Of a stretch of DNA of 41,333 nt, positions 8,308-16,755 are shown in pieces; position 1 is the stretch's first letter, and the number at the start of each line of letters is the position of its first letter. A model generated the notes under the pieces. It was given only the letters and a program-made list of their open reading frames with translations, did no database searches and had not been told where the DNA came from. Both the position numbers and the translations under genes were made by a program. The DNA is from Amnibacterium sp. (lineage in GTDB: Bacteria; Actinomycetota; Actinomycetes; Actinomycetales; Microbacteriaceae). The DNA is taken from positions 1 to 41,333 of the forward strand of contig JAICSU010000003.1 of the NCBI GenBank assembly GCA_025936735.1, written 5' to 3'.

Positions 8308-8981
8308 GCGAGCACCCGCAGGTCGCGCGCGACTCCATCGCGCACCGTGACCTCGCGGTCGGAGTACGCGGCGACCCGCGCCTCGTGCGTCACGAGCAGC
8401 ACCGCGGCCCCGGTCTCGCGGGCGGCCGCGGTGAGCAGCTGCATCACCCGTTCGCCGTTCAGCGAGTCGAGCGCGCCCGTCGGCTCGTCCGCGAACACGA
8501 CGGACGGGCCCCCGATCAGGGCTCGGGCGACGGCGACGCGCTGCGCCTGACCGCCGGACACCTCGCCGGGCAGGGACCTCGCGACCTGCTCGACCTCCAC
8601 ACGGGCGAGCCACTCCAGGGCACGCTGCTCCGCCTCGCGCCGCCGGATGCCGGCGAGCCGGAGGGGCAGGGCGACGTTCTCGAGACACGTGAGCTCCGGC
8701 ACGAGGTGCCCGAACTGGAACACGAAGCCGAACTCGCTCCGACGGAGCCGGCTGCGCTCGCCGTCGGCCATCGCGGTGAGCTCGGCGTCGCCGTAGCGGA
8801 CGGTGCCCGCGTCGGGTCGGACGATCCCCGCGAGGCAGTGCAGCAGCGTGGACTTGCCAGACCCGGACGCTCCGACGATCGCGACGACCTCGCCCGCCTC
8901 TACGGCGATCGAGGCGCCCCGCAGCGCCGGGGTCGGGCCGAACGACTTGTCGAGGCGGTCGCCCTCGAGCAGGGCGCTCAT
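8304..8981 (-). CDS. ABC transporter ATP-binding protein (MacB/LolD type)
   Basis: The 225-residue ATPase has Walker A GASGSGKST (37-45), Q-loop FVFQFGHLVPELT (87-99), signature VSGGQ (141-145), Walker B VVFADEP (161-167), a D-loop GALDS and switch His199. Length and the 'LVPELTCLENVALPL' region fit the family that drives FtsX-type permeases. ATG 8981 overlaps the PadR stop (ATGA), and its own TGA overlaps the permease start, so the three genes are translated as a coupled unit. It hydrolyses ATP to power the neighbouring permease, assigned by family and by adjacency. Confidence 0.93.
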   Translation of the reverse strand: MSALLEGDRLDKSFGPTPALRGASIAVEAGEVVAIVGASGSGKSTLLHCLAGIVRPDAGTVRYGDAELTAMADGERSRLRRSEFGFVFQFGHLVPELTCLENVALPLRLAGIRRREAEQRALEWLARVEVEQVARSLPGEVSGGQAQRVAVARALIGGPSVVFADEPTGALDSLNGERVMQLLTAAARETGAAVLLVTHEARVAAYSDREVTVRDGVARDLRVLA

Positions 8982-9502
8982 CGGGTCACCGCCTGCCGGA
9001 GGTCGTCGATGCGTGCGGCCGTCAGCTCGAGCCAACGGAGGTCGGCCTCGAGGTGCAGCAGCGCGTGGTCGCAGACGAGCTGGGTCGCGAGGTCGCCGCC
9101 CTGCTTGCGTCGTGTGAGCACGCGCATCTCGGCGAGGTGTGCGCTGCGCTGGCTGTCGAGCAGCTCCTGCGGATCCGAGCCGGTGAGCACCGCGAGCACG
9201 ATCTTCGTGTAGAGGGTGCTCTGCAGGTAGGCCGCCGGTGGCTCCGGGGTGGCGAGCCACGAGCGCAGCTCGGTGACTCCCGCATCCGTGATCGCGTACC
9301 GCTTGCGGTCGGGGCCGTCGCCCGCCTCGACGCCGGCGACTTCGATCAGGCCGTTGGACAGCATCCGGGCGAGCGCCGCGTACACCTGCCCGTAGGCGAG
9401 AGGCTTCTCTCCGGCGAAGTGCTGGTCGTACGAGCGCTTGAGGTCGTAGCCGTGCGCCGGCTGGGGATCGAGCAGCCCGAGAAGGGTACGGGGGAGCGAC
9501 AT
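8978..9502 (-). CDS. PadR-family transcriptional regulator
   Basis: The 174-residue protein has the PadR winged helix in residues about 1-85: the opening SLPRTLLGLLDPQPAHGYDLKR, then LAYGQVYAALARMLSNGLIE, with the wing at DGPDRKRYAITDAG. It also has the helical Vir-like C-terminal domain used for dimerisation. It lies directly upstream of the ABC cassette and behind a perfect palindrome at 9513-9528, so autorepression relieved by a transported compound is the likely scheme (inference from PadR family behaviour). ATG 9502 is preferred over an upstream in-frame GTG, because a TATAGT -10 box ends 7 nt before it and the upstream codons lie in the operator. Confidence 0.9.
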   Translation of the reverse strand: MSLPRTLLGLLDPQPAHGYDLKRSYDQHFAGEKPLAYGQVYAALARMLSNGLIEVAGVEAGDGPDRKRYAITDAGVTELRSWLATPEPPAAYLQSTLYTKIVLAVLTGSDPQELLDSQRSAHLAEMRVLTRRKQGGDLATQLVCDHALLHLEADLRWLELTAARIDDLRQAVTR

Positions 9503-9509
9503 GGCCGCG

Positions 9510-9547
9510 ACTATACACACGTGTGTATTCACACGTGAGAACACGTG
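9510..9547 (-). promoter_or_regulatory. Promoter and palindromic operator of the padR-ABC operon
   Basis: A perfect 16-bp palindrome ATACACACGTGTGTAT occupies 9513-9528. It overlaps the minus-strand -10 hexamer TATAGT (9510-9515), which ends 7 nt before the padR ATG, so the message is probably leaderless and a bound dimer would block polymerase. Two more CACGTG cores follow upstream at 9532-9537 and 9542-9547. Together with the one inside the palindrome (9518-9523) they give steps of 14 and 10 bp, possibly secondary half-sites. PadR operators are commonly AT-flanked palindromes of this type (family knowledge). Confidence 0.75.
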
Positions 9548-9564
9548 CCGGGTCGGAAGCGGGG

Positions 9565-12500
9565 TCAGCCCGACAAGGCCCTGCGGATGCGTTGGAGGGA
9601 GACCGGCTCGCTCGTCGGCAGGCCCTGGGCGAAGAGGCTGAGGCGCAGCTCCTCGAGCAGCCACCGCACGTGGACCAGGCCCTCGGGCGCGTCGCCGGTG
9701 AGCGGCAGCACGCCACCGGCGGCCAGGTAGAGGTCCGTGGCCGTGGCGACCTCCGTCATCCAAACGCGGTCCCGGTTCACCTGGTCCGGCAGCCGCTCCA
9801 CCCGCCGCACGATGCCCGCCGTGTAGACCGCGAGCCGCGGCAGGCGGGCGGCGCCGTCGACGCTCACGAAGCCCGGGTGGATCAGGGCGTCGAGCTGAGC
9901 CCTGGCGTCGGTGAGCGCCGGCAGCAGCGGCAGGCTCGTCGCGCGCCGGATCGCCGCATCCGCGTCCCGGGCCCCGGCCAGGGCCGCGGCGGTCGCGCTG
10001 ACCACGGCGAAGAGGTCGTCGAGCACGGACGCGGCGAGCCGGTCGCGCAGGCGCTCGAAGTCCGCCCGGCTCCAGACGGCGCCGGCGTCCGACTCGGCGG
10101 CCTGGACGGCGTCGACGACGGCGAGCAGGCAGTCGGCGAACAGGGCGTCGGTCGACCGGTAGGGGCTCGCGCCGAGGGCGAGCTTCTCGGCGCCCGAGAG
10201 GTGCTCGCGGACGTAATGGGCCGGCGACGGGGTGGCGAGCAGCAGGAGGCGACGGATGCCCGCCCGCATCGCCGCCTGCTGCTCCTCCCGGGTCGCGAGC
10301 AGGCGCACGTCGACGGCGGATCCGGTGTCGACGAGCGCGGGGTAGGCCCGGACGACGCCCCCCGACTGCCGGGTGTCGAGCACCCGCGGGAGCTCGTCCA
10401 GGTCGAAGGTCGTGAGGCCGGAGCGCTCGATCGCCTGCCGGACCGGGCTCGGCGCCGCGACCGCCTTCGCGACCGAGGCGCGCGCCTGCTCGGCGAACCG
10501 GCGCTGCAGCGCGACCAGGTCGGTGTCGCGGCCGAGCGGCCGGCCCCGGGCGTCGAGCACCTCGAACGCCATCCGCAGGTGGATCGGGATCCGCTCCGCG
10601 TCGAAGTCCGCGGGCGCCGGGTTCGCGCCGGCCACCCGGCGCACCACGAGCGCCAGGGCGTCGACGAGCGGACCCGGGACCTCGCCGGACTCCGGGCCGG
10701 CCGGCAGCTCAGGCAGGAGGCGGCGCGACCAGTCGCCCGCCGGCACCACGAAGCGACGCACCGGCTTCGGCAGGGACTTCAGCAGGGCGGCGACGAGGTC
10801 CGCGCGCAGGCCCGGCACCTGCCAGTCGAAGCCGGCCGGGGAGAGGGTCGCGAGCAGGGGCAGCGGCACCTGCACGGTGACGCCGTCGTCCGCCGCGCCG
10901 GGCGCGAACCGGTACCTCAGCTTCAGCCGCTGCTCGCCCTGGCGCCACGTCGGCGGGAACTCGCGCGGATCGACGTCGGGGGCGTCCTCCTCGTCGACGA
11001 GGTCGCTCCTCACCATCGTGAGGAGGTCGGGGGTCTGCGCGCGGGCGTCCCGCCACCACGCCTCGAACTCCCGCACGGTGCGCACCTCGGTGGGGATGCG
11101 GGCGTCGTAGAACTCGACCACCCGCTGCTCGTCCACCGGCGGTCGACGTGTGCGCTCGGCCTCCTCGTCGAGCTCGCGGCGCAGTCGCCGGTTGGCGCGC
11201 TCGAAGTCGTACGCGGGGTCCCGGTTGGTCTCGCGGGGCCACTCGCCCTCGAGGAACGCGTGCTCGAGCAGCAGGTCGCGGGCGTGCACCGGGTCGATCC
11301 GCGCGTACTGCACGCGCCGCTTCTCGACGATCGGCACGCCGAACAGGGTGACGCGCTCGTCGGCGACCGCGGCGCCCTGCCGCTGCTCCCAGCGCGGATC
11401 CCCGACGGAGCGCTTCACGAGGTCGCCCGCGATCGGCTCGGCCCACGCAGGGTCGATGGCGGCGTTCATCCGGGCGAACAGCCGCGAGGTCTCGACCAGC
11501 TCGGCGGACATGAGGGCCGCCGGGGGGCGTCGGGCGAGCGCCGAACCGGGGAACACGGCGAAGCGCAGCTGGCGGGCCCCGAGGAACTCGACGGAGCCGC
11601 GCCGCGGGGTCGGCCGGCCTCCGCGGGCGGGCGGCGCGGCGGTGCGGTCGTCGCGGATCCCGATCTGGGAGAGCAGGCCGGCGAGCAGCGACTTGTGGAT
11701 CGCGTCCGCTTTCATGCCGGCGGCGGCATGGGTCGTCGGCGCGGGTCCCGTCTCCGGCGCCGACCGACCGTCACGCCGCCGTCCGCGCCCGTCCTCGAGC
11801 ACGCTCTCGAGCTGCCGCACGAGGTCCTGCCACTCGCGGATCCGCACCACGTTGAGGAACTCCGCTCGTGCCCGCCGCCGGAAGGCGCTCGAGGACGACT
11901 CGGCCTGGGTGCGCTCGAGGTGCCGCCACAGGTTCAGCAGGCCGATCAGGTCGCTCGTCGGATCCACGAACCTCGCGTGCAGCGCATCCGCCTGCTCGCG
12001 CTTCTCGACCGGCCGCTCCCGGGGATCCTGGATCGTGAGGCCGGCGACGATGACCGTGACCTCCCGGGCGACGCCGTGGCGCCGCGACTCGAGCAGCATC
12101 CGACCGAAGCGCGGGTCGACGGGCAGGCGCGCCAGATCGTGGCCGATGCGGGTGAGCGTCGGCGGCTCGCCGCCGCGCCCGGCCCGGATCGCGCCCAGCT
12201 CGGTGAGCAGCTCGAGCCCCGCCTTGACGCCACGGGAGTCGGGCGGCGTGAGGAACGGGAAGGCGGCGATGTCGCCGAGGCCGAGCGAGATCATCTGCAG
12301 GATCACCGCGGCGAGGTTCGTGCGGAGGATCTCCGGATCGGTGTACTCGGGGCGGCGGGCGAAGTCCTCCTCCGAGTAGAGGCGGACGGCGATCCCGTCG
12401 CTCGTGCGTCCGGCGCGGCCCGACCGCTGGCTCGCGGAGGCCTGCGAGATCGCCTCGATCGGCAGCCGCTGCACCTTCGCGCGGACGCTGTACCGGGAGA

Positions 12501-13488
12501 CGCGGGCGGTGCCGCCGTCGATCACGGCGCGGATGCCCGGCACGGTGAGGCTCGTCTCGGCGACGTTCGTGGCGAGCACGATCCGGCGCGAGATCCCGGA
12601 GGTGGCGGAGGGCTCGAAGACCCGATGCTGCTCCGCGGCGGAGAGTCGGCCGTACAGGGGCAGGATCTCGACCGGCCGGGCGCGACCGGCGTACTTCCCG
12701 CGGAGCGCATCGGCGACGTCGCGGATCTCGCTCTCCCCGGAGAGGAAGACGAGCACGTCGCCCGATATGTCGCGCTCGAGCTCGTCGAGGGCGTCGCTGA
12801 CTCCCTGGGCGAGGTCCCGGTCCTCGGAGGCGTGGCCGTCGCCGTCCACGTCGTCGTCCTCGTCGTCCGAGCCTTCGGCGATCAGCGGCCGGTAGCGCAC
12901 CTCGACCGGGTACGTGCGCCCGGACACCTCCACGACGGGCGCGGGCGTGCCGTCGGGGGCGGCGAAGTGGGCGGCGAACCGCTCCACCTCGATCGTCGCG
13001 GAGGTGATGATCACCTTCAGGTCGCTCCGGCGGGCGAGCAGCTGCTTCAGGTAGCCGAGCAGGAAGTCGATGTTGAGGGTCCGCTCGTGAGCCTCGTCGA
13101 GGATGATCGTGTCGTAGCGGCTGAGGTCGCGATCCCGGCGGATCTCGGCGAGCAGCACGCCGTCCGTCATCAGGCGGATGCGGGTGTCCGGCCCGGACCG
13201 GTCCGTGAAGCGCACCGAGTAGCCGACCAGGCCGCCGAGCGGTGTGCCCAGCTCCTCGGCGACGCGCTCCGCGATCGTGCGGGCGGCGATGCGCCGCGGC
13301 TGGGTGTGCGCGATGGTGCGGCGGCCCAGCTCGAGGCAGATCTTCGGCAGCTGGGTGGTCTTGCCGGACCCCGTCTCACCCGCGACGACCACCACGGGGT
13401 TCGCGGCGATCGTCGCGGCGATCTCGTCCCGCATGCGGCTGACGGGCAGCTCCGGCGGGTACGTCACGACGGGCACGGCGAGGGACAT
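9565..13488 (-). CDS. hrpA: ATP-dependent RNA helicase HrpA (DEAH/RHA family)
   Basis: The 1307-residue protein matches the usual HrpA length. Motifs include Walker A GETGSGKTT (37-45), TQPRRIAA (62-69), DEAH (131-134) and SAT (163-165). Further on come TNVAETSLTVPGI, QRSGRAGR (motif VI), then HA2/OB-fold regions and the large DUF3418 C-terminal domain ending in LRLSLFAQGLPTSEPVSLQRI. An acidic Asp/Glu-rich insert lies at residues 206-225 between the RecA-like domains. HrpA remodels RNA and in E. coli helps resolve stalled or collided ribosomes (established knowledge). ATG 13488 is chosen because the motifs begin soon after it, while the longer frame to 13986 runs through low-complexity shadow sequence and the GlsB-like gene. 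It stands alone, and its stop lies 62 bp from the padR start. Confidence 0.95.
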   Translation of the reverse strand: MSLAVPVVTYPPELPVSRMRDEIAATIAANPVVVVAGETGSGKTTQLPKICLELGRRTIAHTQPRRIAARTIAERVAEELGTPLGGLVGYSVRFTDRSGPDTRIRLMTDGVLLAEIRRDRDLSRYDTIILDEAHERTLNIDFLLGYLKQLLARRSDLKVIITSATIEVERFAAHFAAPDGTPAPVVEVSGRTYPVEVRYRPLIAEGSDDEDDDVDGDGHASEDRDLAQGVSDALDELERDISGDVLVFLSGESEIRDVADALRGKYAGRARPVEILPLYGRLSAAEQHRVFEPSATSGISRRIVLATNVAETSLTVPGIRAVIDGGTARVSRYSVRAKVQRLPIEAISQASASQRSGRAGRTSDGIAVRLYSEEDFARRPEYTDPEILRTNLAAVILQMISLGLGDIAAFPFLTPPDSRGVKAGLELLTELGAIRAGRGGEPPTLTRIGHDLARLPVDPRFGRMLLESRRHGVAREVTVIVAGLTIQDPRERPVEKREQADALHARFVDPTSDLIGLLNLWRHLERTQAESSSSAFRRRARAEFLNVVRIREWQDLVRQLESVLEDGRGRRRDGRSAPETGPAPTTHAAAGMKADAIHKSLLAGLLSQIGIRDDRTAAPPARGGRPTPRRGSVEFLGARQLRFAVFPGSALARRPPAALMSAELVETSRLFARMNAAIDPAWAEPIAGDLVKRSVGDPRWEQRQGAAVADERVTLFGVPIVEKRRVQYARIDPVHARDLLLEHAFLEGEWPRETNRDPAYDFERANRRLRRELDEEAERTRRPPVDEQRVVEFYDARIPTEVRTVREFEAWWRDARAQTPDLLTMVRSDLVDEEDAPDVDPREFPPTWRQGEQRLKLRYRFAPGAADDGVTVQVPLPLLATLSPAGFDWQVPGLRADLVAALLKSLPKPVRRFVVPAGDWSRRLLPELPAGPESGEVPGPLVDALALVVRRVAGANPAPADFDAERIPIHLRMAFEVLDARGRPLGRDTDLVALQRRFAEQARASVAKAVAAPSPVRQAIERSGLTTFDLDELPRVLDTRQSGGVVRAYPALVDTGSAVDVRLLATREEQQAAMRAGIRRLLLLATPSPAHYVREHLSGAEKLALGASPYRSTDALFADCLLAVVDAVQAAESDAGAVWSRADFERLRDRLAASVLDDLFAVVSATAAALAGARDADAAIRRATSLPLLPALTDARAQLDALIHPGFVSVDGAARLPRLAVYTAGIVRRVERLPDQVNRDRVWMTEVATATDLYLAAGGVLPLTGDAPEGLVHVRWLLEELRLSLFAQGLPTSEPVSLQRIRRALSG

Positions 13489-13589
13489 GAGCCGTCCAGT
13501 CTCGCATCCGCCCGGCGGGCCCGGCGTGCCGCCGCCCGCCCGCGCGCCGCCTCCGGGACCCTGGCGGCACCTCGACGAAAGGCCGTGCC

Positions 13590-13862
13590 GTGGGCTTCCT
13601 CGCGTTCCTGCTCCTCGGGCTGATCGCCGGCGCGGTCGCGAAGCTGCTGCTCCCCGGCCGCCAGGGCGGCGGTTGGATCGGCACCCTCGTCGTCGGGGTC
13701 GCCGGCGCGCTGCTCGGCGGCTGGCTCGGTGGGCTGCTCTTCGGCGGCGGGCTCGGCACCTTCTTCGAGCTGCGCACCTGGCTGGTCGCGATCGGCGGGG
13801 CGCTGATCGTCCTGGTCGTCTGGGGCCTGCTGACGGGAGGCCGGCGCCGGGCGCGCCCGTGA
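13590..13862 (+). CDS. GlsB/YeaQ/YmgE-family membrane protein
   Basis: The 90-residue protein has three hydrophobic segments (about 3-20, 28-53 and 63-83) and the family's glycine-zipper pattern: LIAGAVAKLLLPG, GTLVVGVAGALLGGWLGG. The C-terminus is basic (GGRRRARP). Proteins of this family are induced by envelope, acid or stationary-phase stress and sit in the cytoplasmic membrane. The biochemical role is unknown. GTG 13590 is preceded by an AAAGG ribosome site. It is divergent from hrpA across about 100 bp. Confidence 0.85.
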   Translation: MGFLAFLLLGLIAGAVAKLLLPGRQGGGWIGTLVVGVAGALLGGWLGGLLFGGGLGTFFELRTWLVAIGGALIVLVVWGLLTGGRRRARP

Positions 13863-13968
13863 CGCGGAGGCCCGCCCTCCGCCGGAGGCCGGGGCGGCGG
13901 ACGCCAAACACCCTGCCCGCCCCCATGTTGCCCGGGTAGCAAGGAGCCCCCCGACGGAAGGGAGCACC

Positions 13969-14163
13969 ATGACCGACGAGCGTCACGATCCGGAGGACCC
14001 GGGCCCGATCGCGGGGACGGACGCCGAGCCGGACGTCCCGATCGACGAGGACGTCATCGACATCAGCCGCAACGAGGGGCCGGAGCTGACGACCGACGTC
14101 GACGACATCGACCCGGGATCGAGCGGAGGGATCCGCGCCGCGGGGGTCGAACCGCCGGACTGA
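13969..14163 (+). CDS. Small acidic hypothetical protein
   Basis: The 64-residue protein is strongly acidic and lacks Cys, Trp, Phe and any hydrophobic core ([14 protein letters not shown] and TDVDDIDPG-like runs), so it is probably disordered. ATG 13969 has a good ribosome site, GGAAGGGAG, 5 nt upstream. The DUF255 gene starts about 20 bp after its stop. I do not recognise a family. Codon use resembles its neighbours and the ribosome site supports a real gene. It could be a charge-rich adaptor, but nothing in the sequence says so. Confidence 0.65.
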   Translation: MTDERHDPEDPGPIAGTDAEPDVPIDEDVIDISRNEGPELTTDVDDIDPGSSGGIRAAGVEPPD

Positions 14164-14170
14164 CGCGACG

Positions 14171-14176
14171 TACGGT
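14171..14176 (+). promoter_or_regulatory. Candidate -10 box (TACGGT) that fixes the DUF255 start
   Basis: TACGGT ends 7 nt before GTG 14184, consistent with a leaderless transcript. It overlaps the alternative GTG at 14175, which argues against that earlier start codon. Confidence 0.45.
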
Positions 14177-14183
14177 GCTTGCC

Positions 14184-16028
14184 GTGCCGAACCACCTCGC
14201 CGACGCCGTCAGCCCCTACCTGCGGAGCCACGCCGACAACCCCGTCGACTGGTACCCCTGGGGACCGGAGGCCTTCGCCGAGGCGGCGCGCCGCGACGTG
14301 CCGGTGCTCGTCTCCATCGGCTACGCGACCTGCCACTGGTGCCACGTCATGGCGCGGGAGTCGTTCAGCGACCCCGGCCTCGCCGCCTTCCTCAACGCGC
14401 ACTTCGTCGCCGTCAAGGTCGACCGCGAGGAGCACCCCGAGGTCGACAGCGCCTACATGACCGCCGCGGGCGCGTTCACACCGAACCTCGGCTGGCCGCT
14501 CAACGCGTTCGCGACGCCCGGCGGGCGGGTGTTCCATGCCGGTACCTACTGGCCGCCGTCACCCGTCGCGGGGCATCCGTCGTTCCGGCAGGTGCTCGAC
14601 GCCGTGCTCGACGCGTGGACGACCCGGCGCGACGAGGTGGAGCGGTCGGCGGCGGGGCTCGCCGCGGCGATCGCCGAGGCGGCGGCCGCAGCGCCCGCAG
14701 CGTCCCCGCTCGGGGCGGACGACTTCGCCCGCGCGGCCGCCGAGCTGGTCGGCTACGAGGACCGCACCTTCGGCGGCTTCGGCGGCGCCCCGAAGTTCCC
14801 CGTCGCGCCCGTGCTCACCACGGCGCTCGCGCTCGGCCGCTCCCCGCTGCTGGCCGAGGACGACCGGGAGCGGATCCGCGGGGTGGCGGAGCGGGCGCTC
14901 GCCGCGATGCGCGACGGGGGTCTGCGGGACCCCGTCGAGGGCGGCTTCTTCCGGTACGCCACCCGGCGGGACTGGAGCGAGCCGCACTACGAGCGGATGC
15001 TTCCGGACAACGCCCTCCTCCTCCCCGCATACGCGGCCGTCGGGGACCGGGCCACCGCCGCCGGCATCGTGGCGTTCCTCGAGCGGGTGCTGCGGCGTCC
15101 ATCGGGCGCGTTCGGCTCCGCCCAGGACTCGGAGAGCGTGCTCGAGGGCCGGCGGAACGAGGGCGGCTACTACCGGCTCGACGCGGCCGGTCGAGCCCAG
15201 GTCGCGCCGCCGGCCGTCGACGGCAAGGTGCTCACCGGCTGGAACGGCCTCGCGGTCGGCGGCCTGGCGGAGGCCGGCGCCCTCCTCGGCGAGCCGGCCT
15301 GGCTGCGCCTCGCGGAGGAGGCGGCGGACGCGGTGCTCGCCCTGCACCACCCTGGCGCGACCCTGCTCCGAGCGTCCCTCGACGGCCGCCCGTCCGCCGC
15401 CGTCGCCACGCTCGAGGACTGGGGCGGCCTCGCCGACGGCCTGCTGCGCCTGGCGCTCGCCACCGGCGGCGTCGATCGGGCCGTGACGGCTCGGGAACTC
15501 GTCGACGCGTGCCTGCAGGACGGCCGCTTCGTCGTGCCGGGCGGCGGCGATCCGGTGCTGTCGGCCCAGGGCGTGACCGCGGACGCGGACCCCGGGGAGG
15601 GCGCTGCGCCGTCCGGCACGACCTTGATGGCCCGCGCGGCCTGGCGGCTGCACCTGCTGACCGGCGAGGAGCGCTACCGCGCGGCGGCGGCAGCGGCGAT
15701 CGGCCCGTTCGCCGCCCAGGCCGTCGCCCGGCCGATCGGCCTCGGCGGCCTGCTCGGGCTCGCTGCCGCGATGGCGGAACCCGTGCGGCAGACGGTGGTG
15801 GTGACCGAGGAACCCGACGGGCGACTGGCGCGGGCCGCGCGGGGCCTGCCGTCGTCCGTGACCGCCGTCGTCACGCCGGCGGCGGCGGCCGCCTTCGCGG
15901 AGGCGGGCTTCGAGCTGTTCGCCGAGCGGGGCCTCGTCGGCGGCGCGGCCGCGGCGTACCTCTGCGAGGACTTCGTCTGCCGCCTGCCGATCACGGATCC
16001 GGACGCCCTGCCGGCAGCGGTCGCCTGA
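14184..16028 (+). CDS. Thioredoxin-fold DUF255 protein (YyaL/SPATA20-like)
   Basis: The 614-residue protein has an N-terminal thioredoxin-like domain (DUF255) with CHWC at residues 50-53, then an (alpha/alpha)6 barrel like that of N-acylglucosamine epimerase and cellobiose epimerase relatives. Family hallmarks visible are [52 protein letters not shown] and [11 protein letters not shown]. The catalytic role is not established; a redox or sugar-related function has been suggested for homologues. Start 14184 gives [13 protein letters not shown], which aligns with the family's usual N-terminus and a TACGGT box. GTG 14175 would add three residues. TGATG at 16026-16030 couples it to the VOC gene. 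Confidence 0.9.
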   Translation: MPNHLADAVSPYLRSHADNPVDWYPWGPEAFAEAARRDVPVLVSIGYATCHWCHVMARESFSDPGLAAFLNAHFVAVKVDREEHPEVDSAYMTAAGAFTPNLGWPLNAFATPGGRVFHAGTYWPPSPVAGHPSFRQVLDAVLDAWTTRRDEVERSAAGLAAAIAEAAAAAPAASPLGADDFARAAAELVGYEDRTFGGFGGAPKFPVAPVLTTALALGRSPLLAEDDRERIRGVAERALAAMRDGGLRDPVEGGFFRYATRRDWSEPHYERMLPDNALLLPAYAAVGDRATAAGIVAFLERVLRRPSGAFGSAQDSESVLEGRRNEGGYYRLDAAGRAQVAPPAVDGKVLTGWNGLAVGGLAEAGALLGEPAWLRLAEEAADAVLALHHPGATLLRASLDGRPSAAVATLEDWGGLADGLLRLALATGGVDRAVTARELVDACLQDGRFVVPGGGDPVLSAQGVTADADPGEGAAPSGTTLMARAAWRLHLLTGEERYRAAAAAAIGPFAAQAVARPIGLGGLLGLAAAMAEPVRQTVVVTEEPDGRLARAARGLPSSVTAVVTPAAAAAFAEAGFELFAERGLVGGAAAAYLCEDFVCRLPITDPDALPAAVA

Positions 16029-16441
16029 TGCACGCCCCGGCGCAGCTGAACCTCGTCGTGGCGGACCTGCACGCCACGACGGCCTTCTACCGCCGGCTCG
16101 GCTGGCCGGTGCGGGAGGCGCCGGGCGGCGTGCACGCGGCCTGCGAGGTCGGCGGCCTCCTCGTGGAGTTCGACACGGACCGCTTCGCCCGCGCGTGGGG
16201 GAGCCCGCAGCTCGCCAGCGGCCCGGGCTCGGTGGTGCTCGGCGTCACGGTGCCCGACCGCGAGTCGGTCGACGCCCTCCACGGCGAGCTGACCGCAGCC
16301 GGCGCGCCCGACCTGCACGGACCGCATGACGCCTTCTGGGGCGCCCGCTACGCCCTGGTAGCGGATCCGGACGGCCGGCCCGTGGGCATCCAGAGCCCCA
16401 TCGACCCCGCCATGCGCCGGGCGCCGCCGCCTCCCGCCTAG
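16028..16441 (+). CDS. VOC-superfamily (glyoxalase/bleomycin-resistance-like) protein
   Basis: The 137-residue single-module VOC protein has the paired beta-alpha-beta-beta-beta plan: LNLVVADLHATTAFYRRLGWPV at the N-terminus and VLGVTVPDRESVDALHGELTAAG starting the second half, ending with RYALVADPDGRPVGIQSP. The usual first metal His is replaced by Asn (LNLVVAD), so glyoxalase I-type metal catalysis is doubtful and a binding role is possible. It is translated from the TGATG overlap with the DUF255 gene. Confidence 0.85.
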   Translation: MHAPAQLNLVVADLHATTAFYRRLGWPVREAPGGVHAACEVGGLLVEFDTDRFARAWGSPQLASGPGSVVLGVTVPDRESVDALHGELTAAGAPDLHGPHDAFWGARYALVADPDGRPVGIQSPIDPAMRRAPPPPA

Positions 16442-16448
16442 GCCCTGC

Positions 16449-16505
16449 GGGCCGTTTCGGGCAGAAGCGGGCGTCATCGGACGCCCGTGCTGCCCGAAGT
16501 GGCCC
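16449..16505. terminator. Long stem-loop between converging genes
   Basis: Three nested inverted-repeat arms make one hairpin: GGGCC/GGCCC (16449-16453 with 16501-16505), TTCGGGCAG/CTGCCCGAA (16456-16464 with 16490-16498), and CGGGCGTC/GACGCCCG (16468-16475 with 16480-16487), closed by a 4-nt ATCG loop. There is no U-tract on either strand. It begins 8 bp after the VOC stop and could end both transcripts. It accounts for the first part of the 314-bp gap between the VOC and CPBP genes. Confidence 0.65.
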
Positions 16506-16526
16506 GTGAGGCGCTGCGGCGGCGGC

Positions 16527-16619
16527 TCAGGTGAGGCCGGCGCGGCGCAGCGTCCGGATGACCCAGAACGCCACGACGACCACGAGGACTCTGAGCCAGA
16601 GCTTGGGCGGCGGCTTCAC
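16527..16619 (-). CDS. 30-residue single-pass membrane peptide (hypothetical)
   Basis: A GTG-started frame of 30 codons encodes a basic N-terminus (MKPPPKLWLR), a hydrophobic helix LVVVVAFWVI and a basic C-terminus (RTLRRAGLT). A TACGGT box ends 6 nt before the GTG. It lies in an otherwise gene-free gap between two hairpins. The hydrophobic-helix-between-basic-ends design resembles small membrane proteins in many actinobacterial genomes. No family is recognised, and conservation would decide whether it is real. Confidence 0.5.
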   Translation of the reverse strand: MKPPPKLWLRVLVVVVAFWVIRTLRRAGLT

Positions 16620-16625
16620 CCCTCG

Positions 16626-16631
16626 ACCGTA
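16626..16631 (-). promoter_or_regulatory. Candidate -10 box (TACGGT) for the 30-residue peptide
   Basis: TACGGT on the minus strand is followed by CGAGGG and then GTG at 16619. The 6-nt spacing fits the leaderless pattern of several genes in this window. Confidence 0.4.
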
Positions 16632-16669
16632 GCGCGTGCCCTCCGAGCGCTCCCTCGACGAGCACGTGG

Positions 16670-16736
16670 GCAGGATCCGATCGCTTCGGCAGGACGAGAT
16701 CGGCCGTTTCGTCCTGCCGGAGCGAGATCGTCCTGC
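16670..16736. terminator. Imperfect 67-bp palindrome downstream of the CPBP gene
   Basis: The inner arms CGGCAGGACGA (16687-16697) and TCGTCCTGCCG (16709-16719) are perfect. They extend outward through CGCT/AGCG-like pairing with one mismatch to the outer arms GCAGGA (16670-16675) and TCCTGC (16731-16736). It lies 20 bp past the CPBP protease stop on the minus strand, and upstream of the 30-residue gene. A terminator role is inferred from its position. The repeated GCAGGACGA core could also mark a dispersed palindrome family. Confidence 0.6.
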
Positions 16737-16755
16737 TGAGGTGCTTCGGGGAGGG

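Noticed and set aside
9523-13623. A 1366-codon open frame on the plus strand antisense to hrpA.
   Set aside because: It is Arg/Gly/Glu-rich low-complexity translation typical of the complementary strand in high-G+C coding DNA, and it overlaps hrpA, whose motifs are unambiguous.
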